DNA of 45,686 nucleotides from Opitutaceae bacterium (GTDB lineage: Bacteria; Verrucomicrobiota; Verrucomicrobiia; Opitutales; Opitutaceae): contig JAEUGY010000020.1 of assembly GCA_016794625.1 (NCBI GenBank), forward strand, positions 1-45,686, in the 5' to 3' direction. A model generated the notes under the pieces. The model did no database searches, was not told the origin of the DNA, and worked only from the letters and a program-made list of their open reading frames with translations. Shown here one piece after another: positions 33,905 through 41,699 of this stretch (positions are counted from its first letter, which is position 1; every line of letters starts with the position of its first letter). Position numbers and translations under genes: made by a program.

Positions 33905-34874
33905 CGCGGTTCCACACCGGTTGACCGAGCACGGCGGCACGCGCGATGCGGGCGGAGGTCGTGCGCATTTCGATCATGCCTTCGGGACTGCAGAACGCGG
34001 CGTGACAGGTCACAATCAGATTGGGCGTCGCCGCCTCCTCCGCGGTGCGCAGGGGTTCGCCTTCGACGACATCCAGACCGGCCCCCGCGAGGCGTCCTTC
34101 CCGCAGTGCGGCGAACAGGGGAGCCTTTTGCACAATGTCTCCTCGCGCCGTGTTGATAAGGTACGACGTGGGTTGGAGCAGCGAAAGCTCGCGCGCGCCG
34201 ATGAGACCCCGGGTTTCGGGAGAGGACGGACAATGGATCGACAGCACGTCACTTTGCCGCAGCAGGTCGTCGAGGGCGAAGGACCGTTCGATTCCCACGG
34301 CCTTGTGCACGCCGTGGGAAAGGTGGGGATCGTAGAAAACCACTCGGAACCCCAGGGCTTTCGCGCGCAGGGCGGTCGCGATTCCGATGCGGCCCAATCC
34401 GACGAGCCCGAACGTCAGCGTCCGCAGGCGGCGCATCTTGGCTGCCACCTCGATTTTCCAACCGAGACGTTTGGCCTCGGCGTCGAGCGCAAAGAGCTGA
34501 CGGCAGAGCGCGAGCGTGAGTGCGAGGGTGTGGTCGGCGACCTCTTCGGTGCCGTAGTCGGGCACGTTGCAGACGGGAATGCCCCGGCGCGCTGCCGCCT
34601 GGAGATCAACGCTATCGTACCCGACTCCGTTGCGAATCAGCGCCCGACACCGAGTGAGCGACGCGATCACCGCTTCCGTGCAGGGGATGTTGTGCCAGAG
34701 AATAAGCGCATCGGCCCCCAGCACCTCCGAGGGCAGAGGGGCATCGAAATCGAGACGAAACGTTTTCACGTCCGCGGCTCCGGCCAGCTCGGCCGTCTCA
34801 ATTCGTGCGGCGTCTTCGCTGAAGGTGAACTCGCGGGGACACAGGATGGCAACGAGGGCAGGGCGGAGGGACAT
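33897..34874 (-). CDS. D-2-hydroxyacid dehydrogenase (C-terminal-binding-protein-like)
   Basis: This is an NAD-dependent D-isomer-specific 2-hydroxyacid dehydrogenase of about 325 residues, which would interconvert a 2-keto acid and a D-2-hydroxy acid. The substrate-binding segment is IRNGVGYDSVDL with VCNVPDYGTEEVADHTLAL. The Rossmann motif is GLVGLGRIG. The catalytic Arg is in INTARGDIV, the Glu in DVVEGEPL and the His in VTCHAAFCSPE. The pattern YGTEEVADHTL and the HAAFxS ending point to the CtBP-like subgroup. I chose the ATG at 34874; an upstream ATG at 34910 is possible. It is the last gene of the six-gene operon. It fits a sugar-acid oxidation role, but its substrate is not determined. 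Confidence 0.88.
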   Translation of the reverse strand: MSLRPALVAILCPREFTFSEDAARIETAELAGAADVKTFRLDFDAPLPSEVLGADALILWHNIPCTEAVIASLTRCRALIRNGVGYDSVDLQAAARRGIPVCNVPDYGTEEVADHTLALTLALCRQLFALDAEAKRLGWKIEVAAKMRRLRTLTFGLVGLGRIGIATALRAKALGFRVVFYDPHLSHGVHKAVGIERSFALDDLLRQSDVLSIHCPSSPETRGLIGARELSLLQPTSYLINTARGDIVQKAPLFAALREGRLAGAGLDVVEGEPLRTAEEAATPNLIVTCHAAFCSPEGMIEMRTTSARIARAAVLGQPVWNRVN

Positions 34875-34969
34875 CGTCTCCACCAAGCCAGCCAGAGGGA
34901 TCCCGCGCAAGCCCTGGCCCGTCCATCCCTTGCCCCCTACGCCGTCGGTCGGTCAACCGGTCGGAGGAC

Positions 34970-35818
34970 TCACCGTCCCCGGCCGAAGCGATAACGCACA
35001 TTCCAGCGATGGGACTGCCCTGGCGGCAGGACGGCCGCGAGGTAGGGTTCGATCGAGAAGGTCAGTCCATTGGCCCAGATCGGGCATTCTGAGGGGGTAT
35101 AGCTGGTCTCAAACTCGACTCCCTCCAATCGCGGGTGGTCGATCTGGGCCCGCAGCACGCCCGTGGTGGGAGGAGTCATCAGTTCCATGTGGCCGTCGCG
35201 GGGTCCGGCAAACCGGCGTTTCAGGGTGATGACGTTGTCCTTCCAGTGGAAACCAGGATTTTCGGCCATGGAAAAGCCGGGTGACATCTCCGCCCGCACC
35301 AAGCCGTCGGTCAGGGCGAAAAAGGGGTGTGGGAACCACTCCAGGTGCAGGGGTTCGGTTCCATGATTGGTGAGAAGGCTGGTCGAGGTCACCGTGCGAT
35401 CGGTCAGCTCGATCCGGCGCATCAGTTCGTAGTCATAGCCGAAGGCCTGCTGGCTGGTGCGGTAGGTGAGCCGATCCGGTTGTCGAGTCAGGGTCCATCG
35501 GCACGGCTCCGCCATCTCCGCCTCGCCCGTCGCGGACGCGCGCAGGGAGCCTCCTCCCAGATGGACGCCTTCGCGTCCGTTCCACGTCAAGGCCCGCTCG
35601 TCCCGGGTGCGAAAACGGAAGGATTCCGGCAGGCCCTGGCCGTTGAAGGGCGTGGGCTTGGGTTCCGGCCATTCGGGACCGGTAAGCAGGGGCCCCTGGC
35701 GGACATCATGGACCTGCCAGATGTATCCGCCCCAGCAATAACGGGTCCCGAGACGCGACTGGTCCGAGTCGGGGTCGAGCAGGTCGAGGGTGAGTTCCCG
35801 ATTGGAGAGCTGGATCAT
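34970..35818 (-). CDS. aldose-1-epimerase-like (galactose mutarotase fold) protein
   Basis: This is a predicted carbohydrate mutarotase or hexose-binding protein of 282 residues with the beta-sandwich pattern of the aldose-1-epimerase superfamily. Supporting segments are an early ELTLDLLDPDSDQSRLGTRYCWGGYIWQ, then LTNHGTEPLHLEWFPHPFF and later FSIEPYLAAVLPPGQSHRWNVRYRFG. The catalytic His/Glu pair of classical mutarotases could not be assigned with confidence, so the activity is open. The reading frame continues 74 codons upstream, but that part overlaps the preceding gene and looks non-coding; the ATG at 35818 was chosen. It lies in the operon between a small secreted protein and the hydroxyacid dehydrogenase, which suggests handling of the imported sugar's anomers. 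Confidence 0.72.
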   Translation of the reverse strand: MIQLSNRELTLDLLDPDSDQSRLGTRYCWGGYIWQVHDVRQGPLLTGPEWPEPKPTPFNGQGLPESFRFRTRDERALTWNGREGVHLGGGSLRASATGEAEMAEPCRWTLTRQPDRLTYRTSQQAFGYDYELMRRIELTDRTVTSTSLLTNHGTEPLHLEWFPHPFFALTDGLVRAEMSPGFSMAENPGFHWKDNVITLKRRFAGPRDGHMELMTPPTTGVLRAQIDHPRLEGVEFETSYTPSECPIWANGLTFSIEPYLAAVLPPGQSHRWNVRYRFGRGR

Positions 35819-35865
35819 GTCCGGGTGTTCAGGTGACCGTGAAGAGGTGCGGGCGGATGGCCGAC

Positions 35866-36387
35866 TCAGCGCAGGCGGATGACGCGCAGCGTGGTGTTCC
35901 GTCCTTCGACCATGAGCTGAAACCGACCGGCCGGTCGGGCGGTGATTTCGACATTCTTGCCCACGAGTTCGTAGGGAATCGGCTCCAAGCCTTCCCACAG
36001 CTGTCCGTTGTCGAGCTTGAAGCGATTCGCCGTTTCCCACGCCACCACTTTGCCCCGCAGGGGAGGCAGCTCACGCCAGTCGACGTCGCTGAGAATGGGC
36101 AGGCCAAATCGTTCAAGCAGGGATCGCTCACGGGAGACCACCTTGGCGGTGGCCACTTCCTGACGCACGGATTCGAGCTCGGCACGCAGCTCGGTCGTGG
36201 CTCCGCGGTGGTGTCGGATCAGCGCAGCGTCAATCACCCCGATCTCATCGGGTGTCAGGCGGTCGAGCCCTGCGCGTTTCCATTCCGTCTCGGACAAGAT
36301 GGACTTCAGGCTGGGAGCGGAGGCCTGGGCCAGCAGCAAGGCGGGCGCACATAGCAGCACGAGGGAGGGTATCCGGAGGAGCTTCAT
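35866..36387 (-). CDS. small exported protein of unknown function
   Basis: I do not recognise a named family. The protein has 173 residues with a signal peptide (about 1-21, MKLLRIPSLVLLCAPALLLAQ). A helical charged region (about 28-90, with LTPDEIGVIDAALIRHHRGATTELRAELESVRQEV) follows, then a small beta-rich end (about 110-173, with ANRFKLDNGQLWEGLEPIPYELVGKNVEI). The second part looks like a compact beta-barrel or SH3-like unit that would sit in the periplasm. The gene lies 11 bases after the ABC exporter gene and 47 bases before the epimerase-like gene, inside the operon. No catalytic motif is evident. Confidence 0.7.
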   Translation of the reverse strand: MKLLRIPSLVLLCAPALLLAQASAPSLKSILSETEWKRAGLDRLTPDEIGVIDAALIRHHRGATTELRAELESVRQEVATAKVVSRERSLLERFGLPILSDVDWRELPPLRGKVVAWETANRFKLDNGQLWEGLEPIPYELVGKNVEITARPAGRFQLMVEGRNTTLRVIRLR

Positions 36388-36398
36388 TGGGACTAGGG

Positions 36399-38159
36399 TT
36401 AAGGGGATCCGTCGATCAGGTCAGCATCCGACTTTTGGGCCGCCACCAGGCGGGCGAAGTGGCCATTCCGGGCGAGCAGACTGCGGAAGTCACCTTCCTC
36501 GACCAGCCGGCCTTCATGGAGGACAAGGATGCGACGGGCATTGCGAATGGTGCTGAGGCGGTGGGCGATGGTGATCACGGTCCGGCCGGCCGAAAGGCGG
36601 TCGAGGGCCTCCTGGATCAATCGCTCACTCTCATAATCGAGCGCCGAGGTGGCTTCGTCGAGGATGAGAACCGGTGGATTACGCAAAATGGCGCGGGCAA
36701 TGGCCAGTCTTTGGCGCTGGCCGCCGGAAAGGGTGGTGCCGCGTTCTCCGACTTGGGTGTCGTAACCCTGCGGCAGTCGGAGGATGAACTCCTCCGCATT
36801 GGCTTGTCGCGCCGCCTCGCGAATTTCTTCGTCGGTGGCCTCGGCCCGGGCGAACCGCAGGTTTTCCCGGATTGAGCCGGACAACAGCAGACTGTCCTGC
36901 AGGACGACGGCCAGCTGTCGCCGGATCCATCGCATGTCCCACTCCGACTGCGGCACACCGTCGATGCAGATGCGACCCTCCCCCGGCGCATAGAGACCGA
37001 GAAGGAGGTTGGCCAGGGTGCTCTTTCCGGAGCCGGACGGGCCGACAAAGGCGACGTGTTCGCCGGGGCGGATGTGCAGGTTGAACGGATGCAGCACCCG
37101 GCGTTCCGGCGCTGTCGGGTACGCGAACGCGACCTGTTCAAAGCGGAGGTCGCCTTCGATGCGCTGGGTCCGGCGAGTGCCATGCCACTCCTCGACATAG
37201 GCGGAATCCACGAGTTCCTTGATACTTAGGTAGCTCTCGCGTCCGGTGAAATACTGCTCACTCAATCCCACGAACGCCTGGATTGGACCGAGCACGATGG
37301 GCAGGCCGGCGACAAACGCGAACAGCGTGCCGTAGGAGAGCAGTCCATGGATGGCAAGTAACGCGCCCCCGGCCATCACGACCAGCGAGATGACCTGGGT
37401 GCTGACATACCAGAACGTGCCGAAAACGGCGTTGACGTAGCTTTGGTGAACCCGGCTGCGGGCGAAGTCCATGCTCGTGCGGTCGAGATCGGCCTCGGCC
37501 TGCTTCTCCTCGCCGAAGCTGCGGACGAGGCGAAGCGCGGAGATGTATTCGCCGGCCGCCCCGGTCAGTTTCTCCTGGGCGAGGCGGGCGTCGTGGTTGG
37601 TCGACTGGATGCGGGCGAAAAAGTGGTATTTGGCCACTCCGTACGCCGGCAGCACGAGCACAAGGACGAGCGCCAGTTGCCAGTTGAGCACCGCAAGGAT
37701 CAAAAAGATGCTGGCGCCGTAGAGGATGTTGGGGAGGAACTGATTGAGTATGTTATAGAGCAGCGCTTCGACTTTCTGGGTGTCGAAGGCGTACTTCGAG
37801 AGCAGGCGTCCGGTCTTGTGCTGGTCGAGGTAGCCGAAACTGAGGAATTGGAGTTTGAAGAAGATGCGGCTGCGCAGTTCGACCATCATCCGGGCCATCG
37901 CCTTCGCGATCTCGTTCGATCCCCAGACGGAGAACACGTAATGCACTCCAAGCAAAAGAACGAAAATTCCGGCCAGGGTGGCAATCGCGACGCTGTCCCG
38001 GGCCGGCACGGCCACGTCGATCATGCGCTGGAAGAGCCAGGGGCAGGGTGCGACCGCCAGCGAGCGAAGCAACGCCAGCCCGAGGCCGCCCCAGAGGCGG
38101 CCACGGCTGGCCCAGAGATATCCGGTCAGAGTGCGGGACGCGAGCGCCTCGCCGTTCAT
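36399..38159 (-). CDS. ABC exporter with fused membrane and ATPase domains (MsbA/multidrug type)
   Basis: This is a half-transporter of 586 residues that should act as a homodimer in the inner membrane. The N-terminal six-helix domain covers about 20-310, with coupling-helix region RMMVELRSRIFFKLQFLSFGYLDQHKTGRLLSKYAFD. The ATPase domain (about 335-575) has Walker A GPSGSGKST, Q-loop VVLQDSLLLSGSIRENL, signature TLSGGQRQRLAIARA, Walker B VLILDEATSALD and the switch His in IAHRLSTI. All key residues are present. The substrate could be lipid, peptide or drug and cannot be inferred from sequence. Its place between a sugar dehydrogenase and a small secreted protein is unusual for a catabolic operon. 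Confidence 0.92.
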   Translation of the reverse strand: MNGEALASRTLTGYLWASRGRLWGGLGLALLRSLAVAPCPWLFQRMIDVAVPARDSVAIATLAGIFVLLLGVHYVFSVWGSNEIAKAMARMMVELRSRIFFKLQFLSFGYLDQHKTGRLLSKYAFDTQKVEALLYNILNQFLPNILYGASIFLILAVLNWQLALVLVLVLPAYGVAKYHFFARIQSTNHDARLAQEKLTGAAGEYISALRLVRSFGEEKQAEADLDRTSMDFARSRVHQSYVNAVFGTFWYVSTQVISLVVMAGGALLAIHGLLSYGTLFAFVAGLPIVLGPIQAFVGLSEQYFTGRESYLSIKELVDSAYVEEWHGTRRTQRIEGDLRFEQVAFAYPTAPERRVLHPFNLHIRPGEHVAFVGPSGSGKSTLANLLLGLYAPGEGRICIDGVPQSEWDMRWIRRQLAVVLQDSLLLSGSIRENLRFARAEATDEEIREAARQANAEEFILRLPQGYDTQVGERGTTLSGGQRQRLAIARAILRNPPVLILDEATSALDYESERLIQEALDRLSAGRTVITIAHRLSTIRNARRILVLHEGRLVEEGDFRSLLARNGHFARLVAAQKSDADLIDGSP

Positions 38160-38168
38160 GGTGCCCGA

Positions 38169-39284
38169 TCAGGCCCCCAGGGACGGGGCCATGCCCTTGG
38201 TCCGGACCGGGGCGCGGTGTCCGTGGAGGGCGACGTAAAACGAGTCGCCTGGCAGGATCGAACCCCGCTTTACGATCTCTCCGGTAAACGCGGATTTATA
38301 GATGGCGGTGAGCAGTTCCAGCGTCTTGCGCGCCTCTTCACCCGAGGTGAGCGGTCGGCGTCCGGCATCGCGATCCGCGACCAGCGCGCACAGCTGGGCG
38401 CCGTGCGTCGATCCGACATCCGCCGGAAAGCTCTGCCAGGCCTGCACGAGTGCGTCATCATTGGCGGATGGCACGGGCGTGAGTTTCCAGTTCTCGCGGG
38501 TATAGCTGTAGAGATGGGTCAGCTCCAGGGTCGCCTTCTGGTAATCGAAGCGCAGGTAGGTTTCCTGCCGCGGACTGAGCACGCTGTTGACGATCGATCC
38601 GACGGCGCCGTTGGCGAAGGAGACGATCGCCATCGAGACGTCCTCGACTTCGATGGCGCGGTCGAGGGTGGCGGCCACAGCCCTGACTTCCCGCCAGTCG
38701 CCCATGAGATGCAGAAAATGGTCCATCGCATGGATACCGTGTCCCATGGTCGGCCCGCCCAGCTCCGTATCCCAGCGTCCGCGCCAGGGTACCGCATAGT
38801 ACGCGGTGTCGCGGTACCATAGCGTATTGCACACCCCGACCAGCGGCCGGCCCAGCAGGCCCTGCTCGGCGAGTCGCTGGATATGGGCGGTCGAGCTGGC
38901 GAAGCGCATTTGGAAAATGCACGCGGTGTAGCAGCCGGTGCGTTTCTCCGCCTCCTGAATCAGGTCAAGTTCCGCGAGGGATCCGCAGAGCGGCTTTTCA
39001 CACAGGACCCACGCGCCCGCTTCCATCGCCGCGACGCTCATGGGGCAGTGCTGGGAAGGCGGCGTGGCCACGAGGACAAAGTCCGGGCGCACGTCCCGCA
39101 ACATCTGGTGGTAGTCGGTGAAATGCCGGGGAATGTGGTGCTTGACGGCGAAATCGGCGACGCGGGCGCCGTCGATGTCGACGGCCGCCTCCAGAGTCAC
39201 CCGACCTTGGGTCGCTTCGACCGCACGCACGTGCGCCTCGCTGATGGAGCCGGTGCCGACGAGGGCGGCGCGGTAGGTTTTCAT
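38169..39284 (-). CDS. cytoplasmic Gfo/Idh/MocA-family sugar dehydrogenase
   Basis: This is an NAD(P)-dependent oxidoreductase of 371 residues without a signal peptide, so cytoplasmic, unlike the Tat-exported relative at 26754-28106. The Rossmann motif is ALVGTGSISEAHV. The family motif is CEKPLCG. The active-site-like segment is GGPTMGHGIHAMDHFLHLMG, with the conserved H/D pattern. The C-terminal domain is of standard length. It starts inside the symporter stop (ATGA-type 4-base overlap), so it is translationally coupled to the sugar symporter. A role in the first oxidation of the imported sugar or polyol is inferred from that position. The substrate is unknown. Confidence 0.9.
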   Translation of the reverse strand: MKTYRAALVGTGSISEAHVRAVEATQGRVTLEAAVDIDGARVADFAVKHHIPRHFTDYHQMLRDVRPDFVLVATPPSQHCPMSVAAMEAGAWVLCEKPLCGSLAELDLIQEAEKRTGCYTACIFQMRFASSTAHIQRLAEQGLLGRPLVGVCNTLWYRDTAYYAVPWRGRWDTELGGPTMGHGIHAMDHFLHLMGDWREVRAVAATLDRAIEVEDVSMAIVSFANGAVGSIVNSVLSPRQETYLRFDYQKATLELTHLYSYTRENWKLTPVPSANDDALVQAWQSFPADVGSTHGAQLCALVADRDAGRRPLTSGEEARKTLELLTAIYKSAFTGEIVKRGSILPGDSFYVALHGHRAPVRTKGMAPSLGA

Positions 39285-41374
39285 GCGTTGTTTTGGGTGT
39301 TGGGCTTACGGTCGTAGACGGTCAGGCCTTGCAGCGATTGCTGCGGTGGCGGAAAGAGGAAGCTGCCAAGGTATCCGACAATGATGCAACTGAAGATGGC
39401 GATGGTCTGATAGAACACGGAGTTGACTAGGCCCATGCGCCAGGAGGTGAAGGTGATGACGATGCTGGCGACCACTCCGATGATCGCCCCCTGCCAGTTC
39501 GCGCGCCGGGTGAACATGCCCAGTCCATAGCAACCCGCAAAGCCGCCTCCGAGCAGGCTCCACAGCTCCCAGGACTTATCGAGCGCGGACTTGATGTCGA
39601 AGCTGGCCAGCAGCAGGGCCGTGCCCACACCGATGATTCCGGCCAGGACGGTCATCCACTCCGCCAGCCGCACGCTGCGCTCCGGCGTGGCCCCTTTGAA
39701 GAACCGTTCGTAGAAGTCCACCGAAACGAGGGTGGCCACACTGTTCATGCAGCTGGACAGGGTCGACATCGAGGCGGCAAAGATGCCCGCAATGATCAGC
39801 CCGGTGACACCCACGGGGAGCTCGGCCGCAATGAAGAGCGGGAAGGTGGCGTCCACGGGCAGCAGCGGATTCATGCGGCCGGGGTTCTGCTGGTAAAAGA
39901 CATAGAGTGCGGTGCCGATGGCGAAAAACGTAATGCTGCCCGGCACGACGATGGCCGCCAGAGTCCACGCCGACCAGCCCGCCTCCTTGGCGTTCTTGGT
40001 CGAAAGAATCCGTTGCATCATCACCTGATCCTTCGGGTAGGTGATCACATCAACGAGCCCGAAGACGAGGAAGCCCCAGACCGTCGGTTGCTTCAGGTCG
40101 AATTGCCAGTCGAGCAGGTGCATCTTGTTGTCCGCATTCGCGGCCAGCATGAATTCAGGGATGCCCCCCTCGACCTGCCAGATGACATAGCCAATCGCAA
40201 AAAAAGCGCCGCCGAGCATCACGAACACCTGGAGCACATCGGTCCAGATAACCGCACGCATGCCGCCCAGCAGAGTGTAGGCGATGGTGACCACTCCCAT
40301 CAGCAGGATGCTCCACGTCACGCTCACCCCGGTGACGGCGGCGAGGGCGAGCGCCGGCAGAAACAACACCACGCTCATGCGGCCTCCCAGCTGCAGGATG
40401 ATGTTGAGCGCGCTGCTCAAGGTGCGGATCGAAGGGTGAAACCGCATCTCCAAGTAGTGGTAAACCGACATCACGTTCGTCTGTCGGATGAGCGGCACAA
40501 TGATGATGGCCACGAGCGCGGCGGTGAGCAGGCCGACCACGTTTTGAGTCAGGAGCTGCCAGTTGGTGGCGAACGATTTGGCCGGGATGGCGATGAAGGA
40601 AATCGCGCTGGTTCCGGTCGCATAAAGACTGATACCAGCCGCCCACCACGGGATGCTACGCCCGCCGAGGAAGTAGTCGGCGTTGCTTGACTTCTTTTCC
40701 CTCAGGTAAAAATACAGGCCCACCCCGGCGGAAAGGGCCAGGTAGACAATGATCACAATCCAATCGAGGGGCTTGAGCAGGCGTTTGTCTGAACGGATGG
40801 ACACCGCGTGAAACGTCTCACCTGCCGCAGAGGCACCCTGTAAAACGAACCCTTTTTCCGACGGGTGCACGCGACTGACCGCTGCACCCGCAGCCACGGT
40901 TCCCAGCACGGCCCAGCGGTCGGTCAGGGTTTGATACGAGTGGAGCTCGACCTGATCCTGAGCGTTCTTCACGACCGCGAGCAGATGGGCCTGACCCGAG
41001 GCCTTGATGGCTCCGGGGAGGGGAGCCTGCAGGGGCGCCTGGCGCTCAACCCAGCCATCGCGCGCGCGATGGCGCCAGAGGCGGGCCTGGCGCTGTTCAT
41101 CGACGGTCACAACAAAGACGGCATTGTCCTGCGCCGCGGCGGCAATTGGTGTCTGCGCAGCGGGCAGACCTGGAAGCCGGGTTTGGCTGATGCGTGCGTC
41201 GGGAAAATACGTCTGCCCTTCGATCACCACCGGGGCGACCTCCGTCAGGACTGGGGCCTGCGACAGCGGCTCGGTCACCACGGTCATCAGACCGCCCGCG
41301 CCCAGGGCCGGCAGCGTGGCAATGAATCCAAAAAGCACCGCCAACGCGTGGCGACGGAAGTGCAGGTGTATCAT
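39281..41374 (-). CDS. sodium/solute symporter (SSS family) with N-terminal extracytoplasmic domain
   Basis: This is a predicted Na+-coupled sugar or sugar-acid transporter of 697 residues, about 180 longer than a plain SSS protein. Residues 1-25 are a signal-like segment. Residues 26-200 form a soluble domain with repeating strand patterns and kelch-like blocks (QARLWRHRARDGWVERQAPLQAPLPG, VELHSYQTLTDRWAVLGTV). The SSS core starts at about 203 (PLDWIVIIVYLALSAGVGLYFY) and includes NADYFLGGRSIPWWAAGISLYATGTSA, the sodium-binding region and LGGMRAVIWTDVLQ. Kelch-SSS fusions occur in sialic-acid and related sugar uptake of Bacteroidota and Planctomycetota. Here it heads a six-gene operon, and the first downstream gene overlaps it by 4 bases. 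Confidence 0.88.
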   Translation of the reverse strand: MIHLHFRRHALAVLFGFIATLPALGAGGLMTVVTEPLSQAPVLTEVAPVVIEGQTYFPDARISQTRLPGLPAAQTPIAAAAQDNAVFVVTVDEQRQARLWRHRARDGWVERQAPLQAPLPGAIKASGQAHLLAVVKNAQDQVELHSYQTLTDRWAVLGTVAAGAAVSRVHPSEKGFVLQGASAAGETFHAVSIRSDKRLLKPLDWIVIIVYLALSAGVGLYFYLREKKSSNADYFLGGRSIPWWAAGISLYATGTSAISFIAIPAKSFATNWQLLTQNVVGLLTAALVAIIIVPLIRQTNVMSVYHYLEMRFHPSIRTLSSALNIILQLGGRMSVVLFLPALALAAVTGVSVTWSILLMGVVTIAYTLLGGMRAVIWTDVLQVFVMLGGAFFAIGYVIWQVEGGIPEFMLAANADNKMHLLDWQFDLKQPTVWGFLVFGLVDVITYPKDQVMMQRILSTKNAKEAGWSAWTLAAIVVPGSITFFAIGTALYVFYQQNPGRMNPLLPVDATFPLFIAAELPVGVTGLIIAGIFAASMSTLSSCMNSVATLVSVDFYERFFKGATPERSVRLAEWMTVLAGIIGVGTALLLASFDIKSALDKSWELWSLLGGGFAGCYGLGMFTRRANWQGAIIGVVASIVITFTSWRMGLVNSVFYQTIAIFSCIIVGYLGSFLFPPPQQSLQGLTVYDRKPNTQNNA

Positions 41375-41699
41375 GGTGGGGTCGGGAGGTTGGCCAGCGT
41401 CGGCCGGGGTACGCAGGCAGTATGGTGATTACACTGAAATAATCATTCTGAAAATAAATGAAAATTTCCCCATTTGTCCTCCTAGCTTCTCCCGTTCCAG
41501 CGTCGGATGGCGGGATGGATGAGCTGTTTCCCGCCGGGTTCGGGGGCCGGGGAGCAGGGTGTCCCCAATGAAGCGCCTAAGACGCAGCGACTTTGCGAAA
41601 AAGCAGCTGCGTCTCCGTGATCCGGCCCGAAGATCCGGCCCGAGGAGCAATCCATCACGCCCATCCCAGAACCGACCGTCACTGGGATCGTATGATTAT
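41375..41699. promoter_or_regulatory. 325-base intergenic region with promoter, inverted repeat, hairpin and tandem repeat
   Basis: No gene was found here. An AT-rich stretch (about 41420-41480) upstream of the symporter probably holds its promoter. It contains the inverted repeat TGATTA (41426-41431) and TAATCA (41440-41445) with an 8-base spacer, a candidate operator 52 bases before the ATG. AGACGCAGC (41580-41588) pairs with GCTGCGTCT (41606-41614), with an inner CTTT/AAAG stem, as a 3' structure after the ferritin-like gene. GATCCGGCCCGA occurs twice in tandem at 41619 and 41632. The elements are visible; their roles are inferred. Confidence 0.5.

Noticed and set aside
35819-36040. 74-codon N-terminal extension of the aldose-epimerase-like protein
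   Set aside because: It overlaps the small exported protein gene in another frame and is Arg/Ser/Pro-rich without structure. The internal ATG at 35818 gives the natural start.
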